Shown one piece after another: positions 36,923 through 48,043 of a stretch of DNA of 64,000 nucleotides; the first letter of the stretch is position 1, and each line of letters starts with the position of its first letter. Below the pieces are notes generated by a model, which did not search any database, was not told the origin of the DNA, and worked only from the letters and a program-made list of their open reading frames with translations. The DNA is taken from positions 1 through 64,000 of the forward strand of contig JAYSRU010000196.1 in the NCBI GenBank assembly GCA_043720875.1. Direction: 5' to 3'. This DNA is from JAYSRU01 sp043720875 (lineage in GTDB: Bacteria > Bacteroidota > Bacteroidia > Flavobacteriales_D > Crocinitomicaceae). A program made the position numbers and the translations under genes.

Positions 36923-38347
36923 ATGCAGCACGACGAATCGAAGCAGGGTACCGCCACATTGCTTGAAGAGCAATCCCAAAATGGGAGTAAAAAGTTATTT
37001 TTAGAAAGTTATGGTTGTGCAATGAATTTCGCAGATTCTGAAGTTGTTGCCTCAATATTGCATAAAGCGGGATATTCAACCACGAAAAATGAAGAAGAAG
37101 CCGATTTAATTTTATTGAATACGTGCTCTATTCGAGATAATGCAGAGTTGAGAGTACGTAAGAGATTAACAGAATTTAAAAAGTTAAAACAAGTAAATCA
37201 AAACCTTGTTGTTGGTATGCTTGGTTGTATGGCAGAGCGATTGAAGCATGACTTACTTGAGGAAGAAAAATTGGTAGATATTGTTGCTGGACCTGATTCA
37301 TACAGAGCTTTACCGTTGTTGATTGAAGAAGTACATGGTGGACAACGCGCAGTGAATGTCTTACTTTCTCGCGATGAAACGTATGCCGATATTAGTCCAG
37401 TTAGACTCCAAAGTAACGGAGTTAGTGCGTATGTGAGTATCACAAGAGGATGTGACAACATGTGTTCATTTTGTGTGGTTCCCTTTACGCGTGGTAGAGA
37501 ACGTAGCCGTGATCCTGAAACGATTGTAAAAGAATGTACCGACTTATTTGCAGATGGTTACAGAGAAGTTGTACTCTTAGGGCAAAACGTAGATTCGTAT
37601 CGCTGGAACATTACAAGTAAAGGTGAAATAGTCAACGCAGCCATCGAGACATGTAATTTTGCAAATTTGTTACACCGTGTTGCGTCAATATCACCAGAAT
37701 TACGAGTGCGTTTTTCAACATCGCATCCAAAGGATTTAACCGATGAGGTAATCGAAACAATGTCGAAACAAACCAATATTTGTCCATCCATTCATTTGCC
37801 AGTTCAATCAGGATCTTCTGAAGTATTGCAACGCATGAACAGAGGATATTCAAGAGAATGGTATTTGGATAGAATTTTAGCTATTCGAAGAATTATTCCG
37901 CATTGTGCGATCACTACGGACATTATAACTGGGTTTTGTGGAGAAACTGAAGAACAACATAAAGAAACATTATCTCTCATGGAGGCAGTTCGTTTTGATT
38001 TTGGATACATGTATAAATATTCAGAACGCCCAAAAACATTGGCAGAACGTAAGTTTGAAGACGATGTAACGGAAACGGATAAAAGTCGAAGATTAGATGA
38101 AATTATGAAATTACAACGGGTACATTCCACTTTATCGCATCAACAAGATGTGGGAAAAATTTGTACTGTATTGATAGAAAATTTTTCTAAAAAATCAAAA
38201 AATGATTACCAAGGAAGGAATGAGGGGAACAATGTTGTGGTATTTCCCATTGGGAAAACAAAAATAGGAGAATACGCTAAAGTATTAATAACGTCATGCA
38301 CGTCTAATACTTTGTTAGGTCATGAATTGAATTCAGTTGATCAATAA
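36923..38347 (+). CDS. miaB: tRNA-2-methylthio-N6-dimethylallyladenosine synthase
   Basis: 474 residues. The MTTase domain has its three cluster cysteines Cys32, Cys68 and Cys102. The radical-SAM motif is CDNMCSFC (Cys177, Cys181, Cys184). A C-terminal TRAM domain ends the protein (ICTVLIENFSKKSKNDYQGR). It adds the methylthio group to i6A37 in tRNAs. It heads a plus-strand run with a sigma-54 activator and lptE. Confidence 0.93.
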   Translation: MQHDESKQGTATLLEEQSQNGSKKLFLESYGCAMNFADSEVVASILHKAGYSTTKNEEEADLILLNTCSIRDNAELRVRKRLTEFKKLKQVNQNLVVGMLGCMAERLKHDLLEEEKLVDIVAGPDSYRALPLLIEEVHGGQRAVNVLLSRDETYADISPVRLQSNGVSAYVSITRGCDNMCSFCVVPFTRGRERSRDPETIVKECTDLFADGYREVVLLGQNVDSYRWNITSKGEIVNAAIETCNFANLLHRVASISPELRVRFSTSHPKDLTDEVIETMSKQTNICPSIHLPVQSGSSEVLQRMNRGYSREWYLDRILAIRRIIPHCAITTDIITGFCGETEEQHKETLSLMEAVRFDFGYMYKYSERPKTLAERKFEDDVTETDKSRRLDEIMKLQRVHSTLSHQQDVGKICTVLIENFSKKSKNDYQGRNEGNNVVVFPIGKTKIGEYAKVLITSCTSNTLLGHELNSVDQ

Positions 38348-38374
38348 TATACTATTAAAATTAATTCGAACAGA

Positions 38375-39646
38375 ATGAACTTACAACAAATTAAACAGCG
38401 TTTTGGCATTATCGGAAATGCACCGGGGCTGAACCGTGCATTAGAAGTTGCGGCGCAGGTTGCTGAAACGGATATTTCTGTACTTGTGACCGGAGAAAGT
38501 GGTACTGGAAAAGAATTTATCCCACAGGTTATTCATCAATTGAGTGCTAGAAAACACAAAGAATATATAGCTGTGAATTGCGGAGCCATCCCTGAAGGCA
38601 CAATAGATTCTGAGCTTTTTGGTCACGAAAAAGGTTCTTTTACCGGGGCTGCGGGTAGTCGTCAGGGTTACTTTGAAGTCGCCGACGGTGGAACGATTTT
38701 TTTAGATGAGATTGCTGAATTACCTATGCAAACACAAGTTCGATTGTTGCGGGTGCTTGAAACAGGTGAATTTATCCGTGTCGGGTCCAGTAAAGCAATG
38801 AAATGTAATGTTAGGGTGGTTGCTGCAACGAATGAAAACATGAGTAAAGCGATCGCCAATGGAAAATTTAGAGAAGATTTATTATATCGTTTAAGTACCG
38901 TCCCAATTCAATTGCCAGCACTTCGTCAGCGGAAAGAAGATATTAATCTTTTGTTTAGAAAATTCGCAAATGACTTTGCGGAAAAATACAGAATACCAAC
39001 TATTAAATTGGATGATGATGCCCAAATTTTGCTTCAAAACTTTAATTGGCCTGGAAATATTCGACAACTTAAAAATTTGGTCGAACAAATTTCGGTAATT
39101 GAAAAGGAGCGTGATATTGACGGTGAAATGTTACGTAGTTATTTACCAATTGTGGAGGAAACTCTACCAATATTTGGTCGTGCAAATGAAGACAGCATAA
39201 ATGAACGGGATTTAATGTACAAGTTCTTGTTTGATATGAAAAGTGATTTATCCGATTTGAAAAAATTAGTGGTCGAATTACTTAAGCAAGGTGAGGGAGG
39301 TATTAAACTCACTTCTGATCAAAATAATTATGTTAATAGAATGTATAACGAAATGGAATTGCGTATTGATGGAGAGATAAATCATGCATTACCACAAGTG
39401 AGCAATTCAACGCCACCTAGCCATCAAGAATCTATTTCTATAGATGCAAGAAATCAGGAAGTCGATAATGAGTATGAAGTTCATGAAGAAATAGAAGAAT
39501 CACTTTCCTTAGAAGATAGGGAGAAAGAGTTGATCTTAAAGGCATTGGAAAAACATAAAGGCCGCCGAAAAAATGCAGCATTGGAATTGGGTATTTCTGA
39601 GCGAACCCTATACCGCAAAATAAACGAATACGAATTGAAAGCATGA
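38375..39646 (+). CDS. Sigma-54-dependent transcriptional activator without receiver domain
   Basis: 423 residues. There is no N-terminal sensor. The AAA+ domain starts almost at once with Walker A GESGTGKE (40-47) and Walker B GGTIFLDE. The sigma-54 contact loop reads GSFTGA (87-92) instead of the usual GAFTGA. After a variable acidic linker the C-terminus is a Fis-type HTH (RRKNAALELGISERTLYRK). Transcription targets are unknown. Its stop overlaps the lptE start by four bases, so the two are coupled. Confidence 0.9.
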   Translation: MNLQQIKQRFGIIGNAPGLNRALEVAAQVAETDISVLVTGESGTGKEFIPQVIHQLSARKHKEYIAVNCGAIPEGTIDSELFGHEKGSFTGAAGSRQGYFEVADGGTIFLDEIAELPMQTQVRLLRVLETGEFIRVGSSKAMKCNVRVVAATNENMSKAIANGKFREDLLYRLSTVPIQLPALRQRKEDINLLFRKFANDFAEKYRIPTIKLDDDAQILLQNFNWPGNIRQLKNLVEQISVIEKERDIDGEMLRSYLPIVEETLPIFGRANEDSINERDLMYKFLFDMKSDLSDLKKLVVELLKQGEGGIKLTSDQNNYVNRMYNEMELRIDGEINHALPQVSNSTPPSHQESISIDARNQEVDNEYEVHEEIEESLSLEDREKELILKALEKHKGRRKNAALELGISERTLYRKINEYELKA

Positions 39647-40167
39647 TAAAGTTAACTTACATGATTGTGCTATGTTCAACAATAGTCTGCTGCTTAAGTT
39701 CATGTTGGCCAAGCAGTGTTTCATTTAACGATGGAGGGTCGATGCCGATAGAATGGAAGTTTTTTGTGGTAAAAAACATTGAAAATAGTGCCAGTAATTC
39801 GCCCCTAAGTTATCCACTATTATTAACGGATGATTTGAAAACAGGTATTCAAAATAACACGAAACTTCAATTAGCAAGTGGGCTAAACAAGCCTCAGATC
39901 AACATTGAAGGAAAAGTTGTTTCGTATACTATTTCTCCAGTGGCTTTGCAGGTGGGGGATAATGCCGCTCAAAATAGATTAACCATTAGTGCAAGTTTTG
40001 AAATTTTTGTTTCAGAACCAAAGGAAGAAAAATACTTCTTAAATGTGGCGCGTTTTGCGGATTATAGTTCGAGTCAAGATTTACCAACTGTAGAAGCGCA
40101 ACTCATTGAAGTGATCAATAAACAAATAGTGCAAGACGTGGTAAATAAATTACTTTCTAACTGGTAG
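39643..40167 (+). CDS. lptE: LptE-like LPS-assembly lipoprotein
   Basis: 174 residues. The signal peptide ends in the lipobox LSSC. The mature chain (PIEWKFFVVKNIEN, then LNKPQINIEGKVVSYTISPV, then a C-terminal amphipathic helix QDVVNKLLSNW) follows the Bacteroidota LptE pattern. LptE plugs LptD at the outer membrane during LPS insertion. It overlaps the sigma-54 activator gene and is followed after four bases by a TPR-like protein. Confidence 0.78.
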   Translation: MIKLTYMIVLCSTIVCCLSSCWPSSVSFNDGGSMPIEWKFFVVKNIENSASNSPLSYPLLLTDDLKTGIQNNTKLQLASGLNKPQINIEGKVVSYTISPVALQVGDNAAQNRLTISASFEIFVSEPKEEKYFLNVARFADYSSSQDLPTVEAQLIEVINKQIVQDVVNKLLSNW

Positions 40168-40171
40168 AATT

Positions 40172-41182
40172 ATGCAAACAAATGAAATTGCTCAATTAAT
40201 TGCAAATCCAACTACTATAATGTCGGGTCATAAATTCGATTTGAAAGAGTTAGTAGCGCGTTATCCTTTTTCTCAAACATTAGCTTTATTGTATTTAAAA
40301 TCTATCGCTATTGAAAATGACATTCATTTTGATTCAGAGCTTGGTGCACATGCATTTAGGATTACCTCTCGTGAACATTTATATGAATTGATTCATTCAA
40401 AGAGTGATGTAAGTGTTCTTGAAATAAAGAATCCACAAGAGATGAGTTTGGTGAATCAAGAAGTTGAACTTGTTCAATCGCCGAACTTAATCCCGGCTAT
40501 CGATGAAGTTATTGAACCAATAATAATGGAAACAAGCATAGCTGAAGAAAAGTTAGAACCTATTGAGCCAATTCATAATGCGATCGTCTTCGTTGAAGAA
40601 ATACGTGAAACAGAAGATTCGGCAAGTGAGGGTAGTGAAATTGAAAAAATTGAAATTGATGTTGCACTAAAAGATGGTCTAGATTTAGATATATTGGCAC
40701 ACGCAATCAACAATGCAGCGGAAATCATTCTAGAAGAAAAAGAAGAAATTGTTTTGCTTCAAAAGGAAACTAAGCAGGAAGTGATTCAAGTATTGCCAAA
40801 TAAACAATCTTTCACGGCATGGCTGCACGCTTCAACCATCCCTGTAGAAAATAAACAAGAAATTGCTAAGGTTGAGAAAGAGGATAGGTCAAGGGCTATA
40901 ATTGACAATTTTATTGAAACCGAACCCAAAATTACACGCTCTTTTGACAAGGAAACGCCTGAAAAGATTAAGAAATCGTTTTATACACCACAACATGCGG
41001 CGAAAGAAAGTGTCAATGAAGAAAACCTAATAATGACTGAAACTTTGGCCAAAATTTACGTACTTCAAGGAAATTTTCCGATGGCAATTAAAGCGTATAC
41101 ACAATTACAGTTGCTTATTCCAGAAAAAAAGAGTTTCTTTGCAATCCAAATTAAAGAATTAACAACAAAAATAAGTTTATAA
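40172..41182 (+). CDS. Acidic TPR-like protein between lptE and secG
   Basis: 336 residues. The first 80 residues are helical and ordered, a long acidic low-complexity middle (about 90-200) is rich in Glu/Ile, and a C-terminal TPR-like hairpin closes the chain (ETLAKIYVLQGNFPMAIKAY). It has no signal peptide. It lies four bases after lptE and one base before secG, a position I recall from other Bacteroidota. Function is unknown; a scaffold role would be speculation. Confidence 0.75.
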   Translation: MQTNEIAQLIANPTTIMSGHKFDLKELVARYPFSQTLALLYLKSIAIENDIHFDSELGAHAFRITSREHLYELIHSKSDVSVLEIKNPQEMSLVNQEVELVQSPNLIPAIDEVIEPIIMETSIAEEKLEPIEPIHNAIVFVEEIRETEDSASEGSEIEKIEIDVALKDGLDLDILAHAINNAAEIILEEKEEIVLLQKETKQEVIQVLPNKQSFTAWLHASTIPVENKQEIAKVEKEDRSRAIIDNFIETEPKITRSFDKETPEKIKKSFYTPQHAAKESVNEENLIMTETLAKIYVLQGNFPMAIKAYTQLQLLIPEKKSFFAIQIKELTTKISL

Positions 41183-41183
41183 C

Positions 41184-41456
41184 ATGTCAACACTTATCGC
41201 AGGCATCATGCTTTTAGCCGCAATCCTTTTGGTTGCAGTAGTATTTATTCAAAATTCAAAAGGTGGAGGTATTTCTTCAGAATTTGGAGGAGCTTCACAA
41301 TTAGGTGGTGTACAACGTACAACAAATTTTGTTGAGAAAGCTACTTGGGGTTTTGCTACAGTAATTGCAGTATGTGCAATTGTATTAACTTCTATGCAGA
41401 ATTCTGAAATGAGAAAATTGAGAAATCAAAATCAAACTGAGACTCCAGCAAAATAA
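41184..41456 (+). CDS. secG: Preprotein translocase subunit SecG
   Basis: 90 residues, two membrane helices (3-22 and 54-74) around a Gly-rich loop (SKGGGISSEFGGASQLGG), the typical SecG layout. It assists SecYE translocation. It follows the TPR-like gene after one base and is closed by a terminator at 41481..41508. Confidence 0.9.
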   Translation: MSTLIAGIMLLAAILLVAVVFIQNSKGGGISSEFGGASQLGGVQRTTNFVEKATWGFATVIAVCAIVLTSMQNSEMRKLRNQNQTETPAK

Positions 41457-41480
41457 TTAGTGCTAGAAAATAATTAGAAT

Positions 41481-41508
41481 CTGTTAGTTTACTAGCAGGT
41501 TTTTTTTT
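41481..41508 (+). terminator. Rho-independent terminator after secG
   Basis: CTGTTAG (41481..41487) pairs with CTAGCAG (41492..41498), one G-T pair, with a four-base loop and nine T. It separates the miaB-secG run from groES-groEL. Confidence 0.72.
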
Positions 41509-41637
41509 GTTAATTAATTCTATTTCATGCTTTTTTCAGTTAAATTTCACTAAAACTGACAACATGTCTCTTATCGTGTGTTGGCACAGAATTAGACCAA
41601 ACAGAAATTATAAAAATAAACCCAAAATCATATACAA

Positions 41638-41919
41638 ATGGCTACAATGCTAAAACCACTAGGTGACCGAGTTTTAATCGAACCAGCTCCGCAAGAAGAA
41701 AGAACTGCAAGCGGTATTATTATTCCTGATACGGCAAAAGAAAAATCATTAAAAGGTAAAGTAATTGCTGCGGGTAATGGAAAAGTAGATGAACCTATGA
41801 CTGTAAAAGTTGGTGACACCGTGCTTTACGGTCAATATTCTGGTACAGAGTTGAAGTTAGATGGCACAACTTATTTGATTATGAAAGAGGCTGATATTTA
41901 CGGAATAATCGAAGGATAA
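41638..41919 (+). CDS. groS: Co-chaperonin GroES
   Basis: 93 residues. The GroES pattern is complete: [16 protein letters not shown] at the start, the mobile loop [17 protein letters not shown], and [18 protein letters not shown]. It caps the GroEL chamber during protein folding. groEL follows after 46 bases. No CIRCE element and no exact -7 box lie upstream, so heat-shock control cannot be read here. Confidence 0.95.
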   Translation: MATMLKPLGDRVLIEPAPQEERTASGIIIPDTAKEKSLKGKVIAAGNGKVDEPMTVKVGDTVLYGQYSGTELKLDGTTYLIMKEADIYGIIEG

Positions 41920-41950
41920 ACAGTAGGATATTTTTAAAAATAAGCAATAA

Positions 41951-43597
<1,647 letters not shown>

Positions 43598-43917
43598 AAT
43601 TATTCCATAACAACCTTAGCGCGACTGCTAGAAAGTTACATTACAATGTAAAACAAATGTCAATTAAATTGACTTAATTTGTAGAATACAGTAAAATACT
43701 ATAACGTATTTTGCTTTCCGATCTATTTTTTCCGCTTTATGTGGGTAATTGTGATCGACAACATATAGAAACCCATTATAGCTTTTGTTATAATGGGTTT
43801 TGCTTTTTCTATTCACGTCTATTTTTTTCAAAGGTTTCTAATTAAAATCAACACTATTTATTATGTTTTTGTCAAGAAAAATTGTTTATTTGTGGTGTTT
43901 ATAATTGATATATTCAA
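43598..43917. other. Structured intergenic region after groEL
   Basis: 320 bases without a gene. It holds two palindromes: TTACATT-AC-AATGTAA (43636..43651) and GTCAATTAAATTGAC (43659..43673), the latter flanked by ACAAAT/ATTTGT so that a longer hairpin spans 43653..43682. A weaker hairpin AAAATAC/GTATTTT follows (43693..43712), then a strong terminator (43769..43801). The last 110 bases lead into the Crp-type gene with no exact -7 box. Confidence 0.55.
43769..43801 (+). terminator. Strong terminator between groEL and the Crp-type gene
   Basis: AAACCCATTATA (43769..43780) and TATAATGGGTTT (43789..43800) form a perfect 12-bp stem with an eight-base loop, followed by T. It lies 170 bases past groEL, so it ends a long 3' region or a separate short transcript. 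Confidence 0.7.
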
Positions 43918-44484
43918 ATGGAAAGAACCTTTGCTGATTGTATTGCGGCTTATCATAATATAAGTGCTACTGCTTTATCGTCGTTAGAAGCTATTTTTCA
44001 GAAAAAAGTATATCCTGCAAAAACTAAACTCAGCAACACGGGTGAGGTGAGTAACAAAATATATTTCATTGCCAAAGGATGCATAAGCGGTCAATACAAA
44101 GACAAGAATTTATTCCATACACTTTGGTTTGGCGTTGAATTGGATTGTGTTTCATCTTATAAAAGTTTAATTACTGGTCGACCTGGAGTCGAAATATTGA
44201 TTTTGCAAGAAGACTGTGTTTTGTATGAAGCATCATTCTCGCAAATGAAAGAGCTAATCGAATCAGATTTAGAACTGGCTATCTTGTATCATCGAATCAT
44301 TGAGAGTAATTATTTATATTGGGAAAATAGAATTTTGGAGTTGCAATTCAATACAGCAAAAGAAAGGTATGATCTTTTTGTAGGGCGAGCAGCCCAAATG
44401 TTACAACGTTTTCCTTTAAATCAGATTGCCTCATACCTTGGCATTACACAAGAAACCTTGAGTAGAATTCGAGCGAAATATTAA
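43918..44484 (+). CDS. Crp/Fnr family transcriptional regulator
   Basis: 188 residues. A cyclic-nucleotide-binding-like beta-barrel (about 20-110, IYFIAKGCISGQYKD) is followed by the long dimer helix and a C-terminal HTH, NQIASYLGITQETLSRIRAKY. Residues that bind cAMP in Crp are not evident, and there are no FNR-type cysteines, so the signal is unknown. A 2Fe-2S ferredoxin gene follows after 25 bases and may be cotranscribed. Confidence 0.85.
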   Translation: MERTFADCIAAYHNISATALSSLEAIFQKKVYPAKTKLSNTGEVSNKIYFIAKGCISGQYKDKNLFHTLWFGVELDCVSSYKSLITGRPGVEILILQEDCVLYEASFSQMKELIESDLELAILYHRIIESNYLYWENRILELQFNTAKERYDLFVGRAAQMLQRFPLNQIASYLGITQETLSRIRAKY

Positions 44485-44509
44485 TTTTTCTTTTAAAAAT
44501 AATAACAAA

Positions 44510-44833
44510 ATGTCTTTAGATATTACAGTAACAATTATTGATCGTGAAAATGTTTCACATGAGCTAGTTGCTCCAACCGATATGAATTTGAACATTATGG
44601 AACTTTGTCGTTCATATGAATTGCCTGTTGAGGGAACATGTGGAGGAATGGCAATGTGTGCAACCTGTCAATGTTATTTGGAGTCGGATCATATTCTTCA
44701 TGAACAAAGTGATGCTGAATTAGATATGTTAGATCAAGCTTTTCACGTTAAGGCAAATAGTCGTTTGGGGTGCCAAGTGCAACTAACAGAAGAAATTGAT
44801 GGCATTGTATTTAGGCTTGCACCAGAGGCGTAA
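44510..44833 (+). CDS. 2Fe-2S ferredoxin, adrenodoxin type
   Basis: 107 residues. Ligands Cys44, Cys50, Cys53 and Cys88 follow the C-X5-C-X2-C-Xn-C pattern of adrenodoxin/ISC-type ferredoxins (EGTCGGMAMCATCQC...RLGCQV); Cys55 is extra. It probably serves as an electron carrier, for example in Fe-S assembly or to an oxygenase. It follows a Crp-type regulator that may share its transcript. Confidence 0.9.
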   Translation: MSLDITVTIIDRENVSHELVAPTDMNLNIMELCRSYELPVEGTCGGMAMCATCQCYLESDHILHEQSDAELDMLDQAFHVKANSRLGCQVQLTEEIDGIVFRLAPEA

Positions 44834-44856
44834 ATTATTGAATCTGTATAATAATC

Positions 44857-45687
44857 TTATAATGCAATAGAAATCCCAGTATAGAAAGAAATAAAATTAC
44901 TGCTATATTTTTCAATTAATGCATTGTCAAAGTCAGAACGATCGATATGGTATGCTCTAATAGTTGAGACCGTTGTGCTTTGTGTCAGATTCGACTTTGT
45001 GTCTAGGAAATAATTGTAGGTATACTGAAGACCAAAATTAATCATTAAACGATCACTTATTGGTAAACGCATATTCATGGCGTACAAAAAGGTGATTCCA
45101 CTAAACGATTTTATTGATGGATCTAATAGGTTTTCCACATTATTTGTTGATGTTAAAGGGGATAGTAAACCACTTGCATCGTAGCTTTGAACCGTTCCGA
45201 AAACAGACCGGTTATCTACTTTTGCGTTGAAATAGCCAATGCCCACTTGATGAGAAAGCCCCATCGGCAATAAACTGCCTTTTCGTGCAAATTCAATTTT
45301 TGGAACTATTGAGATTATTGTAAATGGTAAGGCTTGAATGTTAGAATTATCAAGCAGCACGTCATCGGTAAATAATAAGTCATTAGAATTAGTGCTATAT
45401 GCTCGGTTAGCATTCGTTCGAAAACGATCAAAACCGATAGTTCCCCCAACCAAAATATTTCGATTGATGGCATACATTGCGCTTCCTTTAAATCCGACGT
45501 CTAGCACGTCTTGCTTCACATTCAATTTTTGGTCTTCAACTACAGCTATATATTGTTTCCTAAAAGTTGGTGTGGCCACTTTTATGGAGACATCTACTAT
45601 TATTTTTTTACCTAAATACCCTGGAGTACCTTGTGCAAAAGAGACCATGGTAGACGAGATAAAGATGAGTATCAAATATTGTTTCAT
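44857..45687 (-). CDS. Outer-membrane beta-barrel protein, unknown function
   Basis: 276 residues. The signal peptide MKQYLILIFISSTMVSFAQ precedes a chain of alternating strands (for example NILVGGTIGFDRF and RLPISDRLMINFGLQYTYNYF) ending in FYTGISIAL with a hydrophobic terminal residue. That pattern fits an outer-membrane barrel of about ten strands. It overlaps the end of the M48 peptidase gene by four bases, so the two products may act together at the envelope. The family is not recognised. Confidence 0.7.
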   Translation of the reverse strand: MKQYLILIFISSTMVSFAQGTPGYLGKKIIVDVSIKVATPTFRKQYIAVVEDQKLNVKQDVLDVGFKGSAMYAINRNILVGGTIGFDRFRTNANRAYSTNSNDLLFTDDVLLDNSNIQALPFTIISIVPKIEFARKGSLLPMGLSHQVGIGYFNAKVDNRSVFGTVQSYDASGLLSPLTSTNNVENLLDPSIKSFSGITFLYAMNMRLPISDRLMINFGLQYTYNYFLDTKSNLTQSTTVSTIRAYHIDRSDFDNALIEKYSSNFISFYTGISIAL

Positions 45688-48032
45688 CGCACGGTTGGTT
45701 TTTGTTTCATTTGATAAAGAAGGTCATAAATACGGCCTTGTAACATGTTTTTACTCAAAGGTTGGTTGAATGTAGATGATTGCCCAGTAATTACCTTCCC
45801 TTTATCCAAATCAAGCACAAATAAATTAAGATTGGTTGTGGTTCCGTTCATTAACTTTGAAGGGAAATAAATCATTCCAATAGGTAAAATTAATGTGGCC
45901 CAGTAGGCGTTATTGTCTAGTTCAATTTCGTAGCTACTTTGTACGAACGAGAAAACAACAGTTGAGGTGCCATAATTTTCTTTTACTTCTTCCAAGAATT
46001 CATAATCTACTGGAAAGATGTCAAGATTCTCAGCACCTGATAGCTGACTCATCAATTGCATGAGGCAAGAGCGTTCATTATACCCAGGAGTTGAGGTTTT
46101 ATGCAATGTTGATTTATCAACCCGATAAACAGTCATTCCTAGCTTGTCGGCAGCTTTTTTAGCACCAACACTGTAATCGGTAGCGAGCAATTCTGATTGT
46201 TTGTGATCCATTTTACCATCTCGGTATTTAGAAACTATCGGTTCAACTAATACTAAATCTCTGGCTCCAATGCTTAATTCCTCTTCTTGTAATAATTTTT
46301 CAAGCTGGTATCGTTTCCGTGATGTTAGATTATCTAGTTTATCCCTTTTCTCCTGTTGTGCAATCACTTCTGCTTTATAGTCATTGTATATTGTAAGAAA
46401 TTCAGAAGATTTGTAAATGTCGCTGATTAAATATTTATAATAGCTAGTCGAATCGAATATCCTTGGATCGATTGGAGTATTTTTTTTGTTACGAATCTTT
46501 TCATATTTGCTTAGCTTAACGTCTTCTTTTGGAGGAGTGCTTCCTTGAAAATTTTTGATAGAGTCTTGAATTTTTTGTGTTGCATAAAACAAATTTGCAA
46601 CCTCGGAAAATGTTTCGCCCGAATACTCTGAAAGTACAAATTGTTCATTTTTTGCCGCGGCTTTGATCATTCTCTCCCAAATCAAAGTTAACATTACATC
46701 TTCTTGATTGGTTGTTACAATGTCTTTAATTTGGCGCAAAGCCATTGTTGTGATTGTTTTGTTATCCATGCCATAAAGTAATAAATGCATATTCGCACTT
46801 TCGCCTTCTAGCGTTTTTTTCCGGTCTACGGTTTTATTAAATTTTGATCCAGCTTTGAATTGAGCCAAGCCAAGCCAAGCTTGTGCTTTACATCTAGCGA
46901 GATAGAGCGAATTTGGATGATTGAGCTCAAGTATGGCGATGCTATACAATGCTTTGCCATATTCGTTGTCGTATAAATTATTCCGAACAGTTTCAAAACG
47001 CGCTATTTTTTGAATTTCCCTAAATTCGTCATCTCCAAAACTATTAACGCCCTTTCCCCAATTGCTATAGTCATCAATTTGTACTTCTGCCAGTAGTTTT
47101 CTTCGTTTGATATTTGGGTGAGAATTATCCTTATCGTTATAATCTTCTATTGCAGTTATCGGACGAATTTCATGCGGAAAAAGCGAAGGTGGTATATAAC
47201 ACAAACCCTTGTTGAAATAATCTGATGTAATAGCGACTTCATCAAACGGTAAATAAGAATACAACAACAAGTCAAACGTGGATAAGATGTTTTCTGGAGC
47301 ATAACCTGCTTCGTTAAACCATTTGATAGCCAACGTGTCAGCTTCAAATTCGGCACTTTTTGAAAATTTGCTCATGTCGCGTATTTCTCCTTGAAAATCA
47401 ACTCTATTGGTTCTTCCAGTGGTATTGTAAATGAAAGATTCAAGTACATGTTTTTCAGTGTAATGTGCTATTTCGTGTGCTAATATATAAGCGAGTTGCG
47501 CTTCATTTTCAAGTTGACTTAACAAACCGATAGTTACAAATACAATTCCTTGATCGGTTGAAAAAGCATTTACGTCATTTACTTTTAATGTGTAAAAGCG
47601 AAGTTCTTGTTGCAGATCTAATTGGTTTTTTAGAAGTTTATTAGCAACCTTTTGAACATATTCCGTCAAAGAATCGCCATACAACACAAGGCCTGAATGT
47701 AAAATGTCATCTACACCGTATAACGCATTTTCGGCAAAAATTAATTCATTTTGCTTGTTTAGTTGCAAAGGGTTTGCATTGAATTCTTGTCTAATAAGAA
47801 TGGCTTCTGTTGGAGTTGCCCGCTGTAATGATTTTTTATAGGCATTTTTTAACTTCAAATAAGCAATACGGTTTTCTTCGATGCGTCTGTTTACTTTTTG
47901 ATAGGTAGGAATTATGAAATCATTCGGTATGTCGCCAACAGCTCGTAATGGAATATAATCAATTTCTTGTGCCAAAATAGGGGTCAAACCCAAAGAAAAA
48001 AGAACTAAATAAAGTTTATTTAAAACAGACAT
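45684..48032 (-). CDS. Secreted M48 family metallopeptidase with long C-terminal region
   Basis: 782 residues, signal peptide 1-21. An M48 domain has the zinc motif HEIAH (His186, Glu187, His190) and a downstream third ligand in EFEADTLAIKWF. The domain ends near residue 290. The remaining 490 residues are helical, TPR-like at first (YSIAILELNHPNSLYLARCKA), then an unrecognised domain. M48 (HtpX/BepA-type) peptidases serve envelope protein quality control. BepA also joins M48 with TPRs, so a role with outer-membrane proteins is plausible; the neighbouring barrel gene agrees. Confidence 0.85.
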   Translation of the reverse strand: MSVLNKLYLVLFSLGLTPILAQEIDYIPLRAVGDIPNDFIIPTYQKVNRRIEENRIAYLKLKNAYKKSLQRATPTEAILIRQEFNANPLQLNKQNELIFAENALYGVDDILHSGLVLYGDSLTEYVQKVANKLLKNQLDLQQELRFYTLKVNDVNAFSTDQGIVFVTIGLLSQLENEAQLAYILAHEIAHYTEKHVLESFIYNTTGRTNRVDFQGEIRDMSKFSKSAEFEADTLAIKWFNEAGYAPENILSTFDLLLYSYLPFDEVAITSDYFNKGLCYIPPSLFPHEIRPITAIEDYNDKDNSHPNIKRRKLLAEVQIDDYSNWGKGVNSFGDDEFREIQKIARFETVRNNLYDNEYGKALYSIAILELNHPNSLYLARCKAQAWLGLAQFKAGSKFNKTVDRKKTLEGESANMHLLLYGMDNKTITTMALRQIKDIVTTNQEDVMLTLIWERMIKAAAKNEQFVLSEYSGETFSEVANLFYATQKIQDSIKNFQGSTPPKEDVKLSKYEKIRNKKNTPIDPRIFDSTSYYKYLISDIYKSSEFLTIYNDYKAEVIAQQEKRDKLDNLTSRKRYQLEKLLQEEELSIGARDLVLVEPIVSKYRDGKMDHKQSELLATDYSVGAKKAADKLGMTVYRVDKSTLHKTSTPGYNERSCLMQLMSQLSGAENLDIFPVDYEFLEEVKENYGTSTVVFSFVQSSYEIELDNNAYWATLILPIGMIYFPSKLMNGTTTNLNLFVLDLDKGKVITGQSSTFNQPLSKNMLQGRIYDLLYQMKQKPTVR

Positions 48033-48043
48033 AATTAATCTAG

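Noticed and set aside
41581..41600. Sigma-54-like TTGGCAC upstream of groES
   Set aside because: The -12 half (TTGCA at the right spacing) is missing, so it does not fit a sigma-54 promoter. No CIRCE inverted repeat was found there either.
43860..43917. TTTATTTG boxes before the Crp-type gene (also near 4593 and 49718)
   Set aside because: They lack the A at the second position of TAnnTTTG and have no well-placed TTG, so they are not called promoters.
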